DNA of 64,000 nt from Gracilariopsis chorda. Lineage: Eukaryota > Rhodophyta > Florideophyceae > Gracilariales > Gracilariaceae. The stretch is from positions 35,287 to 99,286 of the forward strand of contig NBIV01000265.1 in the NCBI GenBank assembly GCA_003194525.1, written 5' to 3'. The stretch's first letter is position 1; each line of letters begins with the position of its first letter. The notes under the pieces were generated by a model. It saw only the letters and a program-made list of their open reading frames with translations. It did not search any database and was not told the DNA's origin. Of the stretch, positions 45,108 through 54,249 are shown in pieces. The position numbers were made by a program, and so were the translations under genes.

Positions 45108-46838
45108 CCGAGACGAGCCATCAAAATTGGTTCGATGGTGAACACGATGACGCTGTCCCCGCTAGACATGCCAGTCTCAAGGAGAACCGAATTGACGAAC
45201 AGATTTCCGAGATGACCACATATCGTACATTACAAAGGTGGAGTTGTAGAGCCAACTTTGTAAAGAAAGGGTTAGCAGTCCATCCTGTTAATAGTTCGTC
45301 ATTGAATGCGTTCTCATATGAACGCGGTCAATTATCTTCCATGAAATAAGCTTTTCGGATCATAGCGGAGCAGATACTCACATGGAAGCAAACGAAACTA
45401 AAAGAGTCAATGACAGAATCAAATGCTTACGCGATTCCTTGAAACGAGAAAGCAGAATGGACGCAAGCATAAAAGCTCAACGCGAAGACATTGGCATGGA
45501 AAACCTTTGTATGCGGTCATCATCTTGCGAAACCGAGAGCTCTTCGACCGCTTGCCGGCCTTAATGCAATATGGTTGTACAATATGGTTGTCGTCCTGGT
45601 CTCAGCTAATCGATTCTTCAGGGGTGTACTGTAGTACGCGTGCATGTGGTGCAAATAGCTGGGTATGATTTGCATCTCTCTTTCTAAGGGTCTAGTATAT
45701 TTCTGTCATGCGCGAAAATCGAGAGATACTTGTGAGACGACTGGGCTACAAAAGTGTCCGGCCAGACACTAATGCGAGCTTGTCCAGCGATACTTGTAGT
45801 GAGCTTCCACGAGCGTAGGCGGAACCGAGTTTGAATGAACGAATCAGCTTGTAGTGAGCTCCCACACTCCCCGGTCAAACTCGGTGGAGCCGAAGCGAAG
45901 CGTATGTAACGTTTTGACAACGTGTTGTGTAGATGTGTAGATGTGTAGAGGTGTGATTGTAGTGTAGACGTGTAATACTCCCCGGTGATCGGTGTGACTT
46001 TGTGCGACGGAAAGTGCGGAGCAGAGGCAATGGCGAGCAGAGGCAATGGCGACTGGTGAGAATCGAACTGTGTACCACAGCGGAAGCGATGAAGGCCCAT
46101 AACCTGTGAGACGACTGGGCTACAAAAGTGTCCGGCCAGACACTGATGCGAGCTTGTCCAGCGATACTTGTAGTGAGCTCCCACAATACTTGCGCTTCTT
46201 TCCGCGCTCTGCCTGGATTTGTCGGGGGCTCTAGCTAGCACTCCAGATTGTTTTCTAGGAAGCAGCCAAGTTTCACAACTTGAAACGGTCCCTCAAGGAC
46301 ATGAGTAGTTCTTGTGAAGCTAATTGTTGCGCTGAAATATTCCCATGTCCCACCGCGCGTACCATAAAGATTATAACACGTACCATACGCACATTTTGCC
46401 GCGACCCGGTGGGGACAACTCCACGGTCCACAGTTGTTTCACTCAATCGATGGGGTTATCGATATGGGTCGTTCGACTTGCATCTCATTTGTTTATTAAT
46501 TCCACCATGCAGAGAGCAAGAAGGAACATTCTTCTCAGAATACAGCCAAGATGTGGACAGCAATACTGGATTACAGGGTCCATGGAGATTTTTAACTGGG
46601 TGATTATTGAACGTGTATTCTAGAGGAAGGATTAAGCGGACCGCGAAAGTGCTGGCGTTTCTACCCTGCAACAGCTACAAACTTTTGCTGCGCCCAGCTC
46701 CACACTGCTACAAACTCTGCCTCCTTGTGCTGTTATCCAAAGAGACTCTACCTCCATCATGGCGCCCAAAGCAACACATATCGTCCCGATTTCGTAGCCT
46801 CGCTCTTCATTCTTTCGCACAATCAATGCTCCACTGTC
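45108..46838. other. Intergenic region with repeats
   Basis: No supported gene is present. It holds a 75-bp direct repeat (45731-45805 and 46105-46179) and short TGTAGATG repeats near 45935. The small ORF at 45382-45564 is helical but has no other support. Confidence 0.5.
45731..46179 (+). repeat. 75-bp direct repeat pair
   Basis: 45731-45805 and 46105-46179 differ at one base (ACTAATGC against ACTGATGC). They enclose about 300 bp. A shorter echo of the end (TTGTAGTGAGCT) occurs at about 45850. Confidence 0.85.
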
Positions 46839-48835
46839 ATGTTTGCCGAAACTGTTACCTCCGCTACTCTCCTGTTTCTCTTGTGGCCGGTGGCGTATGC
46901 TGTTTCTACTGCTCACAATTCCCGCTTCGCCAATGCCATAGCTGCACTTTCCAACATCGTCTCTCGGCAGGGAGAAGGAACGGGCTTGACTGGAGAAGTC
47001 TGCTCAACGAATAGCGATTGCAGAGGAACTCGACAATGCATTGACGTGCGAGCTGGTGCAAGTCAAAGCAATATAACCTTGTGTCCCTTTGCAGATTCCA
47101 ATTGCATTTGCTTTGCCTTCGTGGTTTGTAATTCGAATGCTGACTGCGAGAAAGGAGAAGTATGCAATGAGGTATCTAACTCTAGACTTTGCACGAGTGG
47201 CAAAGTCCCCATAGTTCACGCAGGTACTCCCACCCCATCCGCACGGCCTTCTGACAAGAAGCTTAATTTTGAGAGGTGTTCAAAATCAAGTGAATGTGCA
47301 GGTAGTCGGAATTGTGTTGTGGCTGAAAACGGTGAACTCATTCAGTGCTCCATAAGTGATACATGCTTCTGCCTAACAGAGAATTTTCGATGTGAGTCCA
47401 CAAAAGATTGTGATGAAGGTGAAACTTGCCGTGGGATTGGACCGAGCCTTCTGTGTGCCATATCTAGCCTTCCTGGTGTTCAACTGAACTTCGAAAAATG
47501 TCTTGCCACAGGTGATTGCAAAGGACCGCGTACATGTGCAGAGCTGAGGGATGGGAAACTTGAGTTGTGCCGCAACGCAAATTCGTGCTTTTGTTTAACT
47601 GAAAAAATCTCTTGCACTTCAAGCGGAATGTGCGATGAAGGCGAAACTTGCCAGCAGATCGAGGACGGAAACGTATGTGCTGCAAGAACGCTGAGCTTGG
47701 GTCCGTTGGTTGACGAACCAACCCCCTGCTCTGAAGGAGGAGAGTCATTGTCTATAAAGGACTTGTTTGGAGGCGAATCACCATGCCGTTCTCGCTCTAC
47801 TCCCACACCCGCTAGTTCAATAGAGTCTCCACCCAAATGCACTGGCGAAAACGAATGTAGCAGTGAAGAAGAATGTCGGATTGACAGTAATGGTGCCCCG
47901 AGGTGCATACGCAAGAAAGAAGTATGCATATCCGTACACCATCTCCTCCATATGAACGAAAGCGAGATGACTTATTCCACGCATCGTCTAGCTCGTGTAC
48001 TGTGCGACGAACATAATAGCTGTGCTACTGCTGGTCACATTGTGGTGTACGAAGCGGTCCCGATGATGATGAGCACTTATTGCAATAGAGTTGGCTGCGT
48101 GCAGAAGATCATGCATGTAAATGGTGTCAGGTATCAACGAGGGAGAATGGTGAGTTCAAACTCGAAGGGCTTGATGTTCTCCACATTTTCTGCAAGGTAC
48201 AACACCGGTATTGAAGAGAAGTTGCTTGGTGTGGCTATTCGAATTGGTCTCTAAGTCCGAAACCCACCGTTCGATATGCTGTACCTTGGAAGGATTTGAC
48301 TCCTCACGCGAGTAGCGGTGCTGCTTCCTTCGACCATTGCCGTACGTCAGCCCAGTATCACTTGCACACGTATGGAACTCAAACAGCCTTTTTCCAGGCT
48401 ATGATATTATTACTTGTGCGTGACTATCGGGTGCGAGTTTCATTGTCGAAGTGAACCCACATTTCTATTGGCCAGTCTTCTGTCTCGAATAGTATGCCTC
48501 CTTATCAAATATTTCCGGATCCTTTTCCGCTCTCCATTGATTCCCTGCTTTGTCAGGGCCGACATGCTATTGCTATTGCAAATGGTAGGCTATGGGTGTG
48601 ATGCACCTCAGGCCTAAAGCTGTACGTAGAAGAGGTGCATTTTGTAATCATGATATTCAATGGTTGCAACTTCAAGATCATAATGAAGTTACCGTTGATA
48701 CCTTCGGCACTTGGAAAACTGGGCTCGTATTCTCGAAGGAATAAATGCTCTTCCAAGAGCATTTTCGTAAGATTGTCAGAGGCAAACTTCAATGGAATGC
48801 GACTTCAGCATGTCTCCGGATCATGCCGATATCCC
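46735..48835 (+). repeat. Segmental duplication, copy 1 (carries paralogue B)
   Basis: It matches 54250-56540 through the gene and about 500 bp of 3' flank. Copy 2 has about 170 extra bp at 56190-56360. The upstream match fades within about 100 bp of the start codon. Confidence 0.85.
46839..48254 (+). CDS. Secreted Cys-rich modular protein (paralogue B)
   Basis: This is a 471-residue paralogue of the neighbouring gene and near-identical to paralogue C. The start at Met 46839 gives a clean signal peptide (MFAETVTSATLLFLLWPVAYA) and equals the only start available in C; an upstream in-frame Met at 46725 is not conserved. Three pairs of Cys modules (such as CSTNSDCRGTRQC with CNSNADCEKGEVC) are followed by a shorter linker than in A, a seventh module (CSSEEEC) and the C-terminal domain CISVHHLLHMNESEMTYSTH through LLGVAIRIGL. 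NIT/NES-type glycosylation sites are present. It is secreted, with unknown function. Differences from C cluster in modules 5-7 and the linker, while the C-terminal 90 residues are almost the same. Confidence 0.88.
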   Translation: MFAETVTSATLLFLLWPVAYAVSTAHNSRFANAIAALSNIVSRQGEGTGLTGEVCSTNSDCRGTRQCIDVRAGASQSNITLCPFADSNCICFAFVVCNSNADCEKGEVCNEVSNSRLCTSGKVPIVHAGTPTPSARPSDKKLNFERCSKSSECAGSRNCVVAENGELIQCSISDTCFCLTENFRCESTKDCDEGETCRGIGPSLLCAISSLPGVQLNFEKCLATGDCKGPRTCAELRDGKLELCRNANSCFCLTEKISCTSSGMCDEGETCQQIEDGNVCAARTLSLGPLVDEPTPCSEGGESLSIKDLFGGESPCRSRSTPTPASSIESPPKCTGENECSSEEECRIDSNGAPRCIRKKEVCISVHHLLHMNESEMTYSTHRLARVLCDEHNSCATAGHIVVYEAVPMMMSTYCNRVGCVQKIMHVNGVRYQRGRMVSSNSKGLMFSTFSARYNTGIEEKLLGVAIRIGL

Positions 48836-48847
48836 TCCGAGCATTTT

Positions 48848-49587
48848 CACCGGCAAGCGCTAAAACGCCAAAACGGTAAAAATCAAATTTACAGCGAGAG
48901 TTATAGCGAGTTCGCGAAATTTTCCTTCTCCAGCGGTGCCTCCCTAACGGATCGACAACAATATACACTTTCGGAACGCTAAAACTCTCGCTGTGCTGAA
49001 AGTCTTAGCCAGGGTTTTATAGGCGCCGCTAAACCGACATGACCAATAAAACACCAGGATGGATTGCATCTTTGCTGCTCAAGCTACACGTAGTCGGAGA
49101 CCGTCGTCATCTGACAGGCTTACAGACTTCTACATGACTGCACCTGATTGTCCCCAGAAACCCTTCGAAAATAGCTCAACGAAACACTCAAATGCCTAAT
49201 TCTGTGGAACTTGCACCCCCGCAAGCGGACCCACCTTCGCTTTCCTACCTCCGACCTCCAAAACGCATCGGAGAAGGCAGCCAAAGTGGCAAAATGTTGA
49301 CACATTGGCCGCAAATATGGCAGTCGTCAGCATCCCGGACCGTTTTTGGTAAAGCATGCAGCAATAGTGGCATAAAGCTGACTTCCAAGCTCAATTTCCA
49401 TGCTCTTAGGCATAGTGATTCATAAAAAAACAGTGAGCATCACCGGAGAATTCGTTATCCGGCTGCCATCACTGTAAATATCTCGTTTCACAGATGTACA
49501 CAAGTTGGTCTTTTCACAGTCACCTAATAATTTTGATACAAGTGTGCAGAAAATTTTGCCGTTTTGCTGTTTTTGCGCTTGCCGGTG
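48848..49587. mobile_element. Non-autonomous TIR element (MITE-like), about 740 bp
   Basis: The ends are inverted repeats of about 38 bp: left begins CACCGGCAAGCGCTAAAAC, right ends with its complement (GTTTTTGCGCTTGCCGGTG) with a few changes. No transposase lies inside. Flanks GAGCATTTT and GAAGCTTTG are only loosely alike, so the target duplication is unproven. It lies just past the end of the segmental duplication and is absent from copy 2. Confidence 0.6.
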
Positions 49588-49655
49588 GAAGCTTTGTAAT
49601 GCCAGCTGGGATATGTATCTCAACACCACCCGTACTATAATGATTTGCTCAAGGA

Positions 49656-49995
49656 CAAGAGAAAGCGATCTTCGGCCGCGGGCGGCAGTGCGTGCCACGG
49701 TAGAGGAAGAACAAAAGCAGTGGGAAGAGAAAACGAACGAGGAAGCAAATTCACAAAAGCAAGTACTTTAATGCAAGCAAAAAAAGCGCATAAAATGTAA
49801 TTAAGCTGGTTATTGGATTCAAAACATAATGAGTTTGAAGAGAATTGCATCTGTGATAATTTAAGGCATAAGGTGCATTGTTTGCGCACTTCTTTTTGTA
49901 GGTTGGGTTCATGGAGCCGCCGAACCTGAAGCTTTTTCAAACGAAAGACATTACGACATACAACTGACCAGCACAGAAAAAGTTGAATCGCTTAT
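49656..49995 (-). mobile_element. Helitron 3' end fragment
   Basis: It aligns with the 3' end of the Helitron at 28863 onward. The terminus CTCTTG|T, the hairpin zone (TTCGGCCGCGGGCG) and the string ACATACAACTGACCAGC (49956) are all shared. The hairpin stem has one mismatch and one wobble pair. Only the last 340 bp of the element remain, including a decayed end of the helicase gene. Confidence 0.75.
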
Positions 49996-50557
49996 TCAAT
50001 CAATGCACTTTGCTAAGAGTGTTTAGAAGAATCAGTATTATAGTTATTCTTGCCAGAATTGTAAGTCGTTTTTGCTACAAAAGCTGTCAAAAAGGGTTGT
50101 ATTTTGGTCGAAATTTAAACAAACCCAACTTCGGTTTTCTAATCGGGTTTAAAAGTATCTGCGCTTCACAAAATCTTCGGATAACTGAGCTCGTAGCAGT
50201 CAAATTACATATATTACGAATAATCTACGATTGTTTCTGAGAAACATTGAAAACTTTCCTTAGTTAACATATCGTAGAATAGAGGTGTTTTGAAAGAAAA
50301 CATCATCAGATAGTAATTTCATTTAATTTTTGGAAGTTCTTTTGACCTCATATGAGGCCAAATTGACCTCCAATGACGTCAACAGGCCGGTTTGATAGAC
50401 ACTTGTCTATTGGACCGGTGTTCTGACCTCATATGAGGTCAGCGCACCGGCACGCGAAATTAAAAAAATTGAAATCTGATCCGCATGGTCCCACATTTCA
50501 AATTTCAAACTTGAAACAGGGCCAACCGGGTGGTCTTTGGACAATAAGTACTTGTAA

Positions 50558-50598
50558 AAGACGACGACTGAGCCATAACAGCAGCTCAGTGGTCGTCA
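50558..50598. repeat. Hairpin near the left end of the piggyBac element
   Basis: Arms GACGACGACTGAGC and GCTCAGTGGTCGTC pair with two mismatches around a 13-nt loop. Confidence 0.55.
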
Positions 50599-50919
50599 GG
50601 TCCCATGCGAGCACAAAATATGAGTTCGAACCTCTCTGAGTTTACTTAAACTCCAAAACTCCTTCGGGAGCTCGAATAACTCTAAATATATTTAAACTCT
50701 CAGATCTTTTATAACACTCACTTGAACAGCAGAAAGAATACGGTGACATCTGTTAAAGGGGCACTTTTGTCATAGAGTTTAAATAATCTAGCAATTCTAA
50801 ATAACGCGTATTGAAATTGTAGAGGGCTTAAGGTGAAATGAACTTATTGTAAGCTTTTGCATTCAAACATAGATTTTTATCATAACAAACGAAGGTTGGA
50901 AAGGCTGTGGACATCTTTA

Positions 50920-53842
50920 TCAGCTTCTGACCTTCATTATACCCTGACACTCTTCAATTTGTTTCATAAAACAATCTCTATTAGTACCAGTGTGACATAA
51001 AAATGTAGTGCAACGCCCTCAGGGAAAGATTCTAGGTACTTGAACGCTTTCCCGATATTATCGGTTGTGTAGTGTGTATATGAACTACGCCCCACTATGG
51101 TGGATATGGACACCTGGGACACGGTTTTGGGCCAATTGGCGGTTGGCCACAGTAGTGGATGTTGCCACGAAATGTGGAGTATTTTAGTTAATATTATTTA
51201 TTATTTTCACACCCATTTCTGGGAAGCCAGTACTTAGTGCGACGGCGCACTGCCGTCGCACCAGTAAACCTTCCCCAACAAGGGACCCCAACCTGGGGAA
51301 TTGGCTCTAGTTGTTGCCGCTTGCGCGCGTACTCTACTCCTCCTTGGAGGGAAACGCCGTGAACCACGGGACATCTAACCCCATTGCAAATCTAAAGAAG
51401 CCCATCACTGGGAGTATAATTGTTCCAATTGCATTGGTGTTTCGCCCTGTGTAGGGAGTCCTGTCCACCGGCATTGCCGTATCTGCTCGTCACTCTCGCG
51501 ACCCACTTCGTCCTTCCTTCTTCCCCTTTCTAGGGTAGCACCTCCCGCTATCCGCGGCCATCGTGTGCGCATCCGCTCACACTTCCCCACTTACGTGGGA
51601 ACATACCTCTACTGAGGATCACACCCCACTCACGCGGATACCGATTCTTCGACTTCACCTCCCTGCGCGAGTCGCGACAGGTGTCCCTGGTCTTACAAAC
51701 CGGCTTCGCCGTGACACCTCTGGGAGGGCTCTACCCAACTGGGTTCACCTCGTGAGAGGAAGATCCCGAACGTCTTTCGGTGTTTTTCCCCTTTGGGGCA
51801 TTGCACCACAAAAAACACTATTTTTTCCTTTCTGAAATAGCACCCAGAACATAAAAACTTGGAATTTGTATTACTTTTGCAGAAATTGCATCGTCCTTGA
51901 TATAAAGCTTTTGTAATCTTGCCATCTTTGGTTTTTCTCCTTCTATTCGTCTGCATTAAATGCAAGCCAGTGCCTGCAAACATTGGCTTCTCATGAACAT
52001 TTTCACATTCTTGCTCATCTCTACTCATCAGACCTATGGTATCCCATGTATGGTCAATTAGTTCATCAGCCAATTTGCAATAGAAGTGATACGGACTATT
52101 CACGTTTCTGGTTCCATCTGCAGCTTTGTACAACTTCCACGAGTCCACAATACAAATCGATAAAAGAGAGCAATTCACTCGAAATGACCACTCTTTCACT
52201 TCAATTTTCTTCTCCAGATTCAGATCATCTTGTCTGCATCTGTTATTGCGATCGACCATTGAACAGTTTTTGTAATACTTTTCACACACTTCGGGAATGG
52301 GGACCTCCAATTCCACTTTCTTAGAAATATTTCCCTCCCGTCTCCACCTTTCTCGAATAATAGGACAGCCAGTACTAACCGTGCCAGAGGTTGATACGAA
52401 ATACCTTCTTTCTCTGTTCATCCACATTACAGCCATTATATCATTATTGATAATGCTTCCTTTCGATAGCATAGATACAAAATCTCCCCTTTCAGATAGA
52501 GTAGTTTCGGAGAGATGTTTCATAAGATATTCAAGAGTAGAGTTTTTGACAACTCCAGTAAACCTTAAACATTTTTCCAGTAATGCTTTCGAGGTATTGA
52601 CAGACGCAAAAAAAGGATCCGCACATACCAAACTTTCTGATCCAAACCATGGTTGCACTAAGCGAAGTAAGACTGCCGTTCCATGGGCGTTATCAGAATC
52701 AAAAACTTGTTCCAGAATATTTGCACCCATATTGACCTCAAGGTTCAGCATTATGCCACTTCGTGCACAACACACGGCCTTCATTTCAAGACCATTTCCG
52801 GCTTTCTATCTAATGCCGTATAGTGTGGAAGCCCGACATCAATCCAATTACAGCCTAATCCGTACCATCGCGACATTTCTTTGTCAACACATAAGGCATG
52901 TGATGGCGTGACAAAAGACCGACGATGGTCATTGATTGCCTTCACAAAGTCTGCTACGAAGGACCAACGCGCGATTCCCTGCTCTTCAGTCACACCATTT
53001 CCGCTGAAGCATATTGAACTTCTAAGCATTTCAAATCTGTTCGGTGACATCGCAAGACCAATATTTGGCTGAGGAATAAACTTAGAAAAAGGCTCGAGGT
53101 TTCAAAGATCCCGCCTGTTAGAGAACTCAACGCGAGTCATGAGGATAAGAATTCCAAAGAATTTGAGCAATTCTCCCCCTGAAGTCCTCCGAACGTCTTT
53201 GCTTTCTAACCAAACATTTGTTTTGTTCACTATGAACTGCAAATGCTTCATAGGGAACATCCAAAGATAGAAATCTAATGCAATCATGTTTGGAGGAACG
53301 TGACGTGGTGAGATAAAATCTCCAGCTAAGCCAATCACTTTTCAGTGATGCATTTGCATACAACCATTCAGAGGACTCAACGTCATACAGGTTTCCCACA
53401 CACGACCATGAATCACAATTGATTTGACAGGTGCATTTTCGCTTAATGAACTTGTTCGCGGCTGTAAAAATTGCATATATGATGGTGTCACAAGAGCATC
53501 TTGCTCTATATTTGGCGTATTAATGGGGTTAACCTCTTTAATACGCTTTTCTGCAGCATTTACGGCTTCGTCAACACCGGTACATAGTTTGACACTAGAT
53601 AGAGGTAGAGCTACTTCTTTTTGTCGGTTCCGTAGACTAAACTTTACAGTCAGAAAAGTCAGATTTCGATTTTTGACCTTTCGAATCTCAACATTGGAGA
53701 ATGAACCTTGTATTGTTGTCGACTTACATAGAGATACATAGTAACGTTTGCATTCAGTTTCATTTGTAACCAGATGAGCACGGCTGTTGACAGTTGTTCT
53801 AACAGTTCTGTGAAGATCTGTAAATGGGGCCATTGTGTACAA
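50920..53842 (-). pseudogene. piggyBac-like transposase, broken by stops and a solo LTR
   Basis: This is a DDE_Tnp_1_7-type transposase. After a poorly conserved N-terminus come GGELLKFFGILILMTRVEF (about 53150), NRFEMLRSSICFSGNG, then catalytic Asp regions ALCVDKEMSRWYG, SLVCADPFFASVNTS and SMVDRNNRCRQ. All three Asp are kept. The C-terminal zinc ribbon has CNFCKSNTNSKFLCSGC. The ribbon is cut by a solo LTR (51004-51810); across it the frame resumes as IVFLCHTGTNRDCFMKQIEE and ends at a TGA at 50920. Further damage: a TGA at 53342, a stop at 53102 and a frame change near 52784. It is inactive. Confidence 0.85.
51004..51810 (+). mobile_element. Solo gypsy LTR in the piggyBac transposase gene
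   Basis: It starts TGTAGTGCAACGCCCTCA and ends GCATTGCACCACA, like the ends of the gypsy 1 LTR (TGAAGTGCAATCCTCA and GTATTGCACTACA). Internal blocks also match, e.g. GAAGATCC-CGAACGTCTT. It is flanked by AAAAA at 50999-51003 and 51811-51815. Overall divergence is high, so it is a related but distinct family or an old member. Confidence 0.85.
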
Positions 53843-54249
53843 ATGTTGTTGAGGATAGTGCTTGATGTGACAGGTACGACTGTTGGTGATGTGTTGTGGA
53901 CATGGTTCAGCGCTGCCGGTGTAGAAAACATGATGAGAAGATCAAAGCGAAAAAGTTTTTGGAAAAGTTTTAAGGTTTTGATAAAGTTCTAGAGTTATTA
54001 AAATTGACCTCATATGAGGTCGCTGGTCAGATAGAAACTAGAGCTACTGCTAAGTTTAGACATGTGCGTGTTCCGTTCCCTGCGTCAAGAGAGTCTGTCA
54101 GCAGTCCTCGCGTTTCTATCCTGGTAGACCTGCAGATAAAGGTTACGGGTTACACTGCTGTACAGAATTCCCTAATGGCAGCGGAAGTGGCCGTTCCAAA
54201 CTCCCAGAGCCGTCGTAGTCTACATAAACCCTTTCTCTGCGGTAAACCA

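Larger units (their letters stand above)
50344..54021. mobile_element. piggyBac-type element with palindromic ends
   Basis: The transposase pseudogene (53842-50920, minus strand) lies between copies of the palindrome GACCTCATATGAGGTC at 50344-50359 (one change), 50425-50440 and 54006-54021. Left and right outer copies extend as inverted repeats (GACCTCATATGAGG[C/T]CAA). The TTAA target expected for piggyBac is not seen directly outside these copies, so the true ends are uncertain. A solo LTR is inserted inside. Confidence 0.6.

Noticed and set aside
46055-46130. tRNA-like strings (GAATCGAAC and GGCCCATAACC)
   Set aside because: Neither strand gives a paired T arm or acceptor stem, and part of the segment lies in a direct repeat. 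It may be a tRNA-derived remnant at most.
46725-46838. N-terminal extension of paralogue B
   Set aside because: Not present in the near-identical paralogue C, and it would bury the signal peptide.
50558-50640. Possible tRNA (GCTCAGTGGT and GAGTTCGAACCTC)
   Set aside because: No acceptor stem, and the T stem pairs only three bases. The first string belongs to a longer hairpin.
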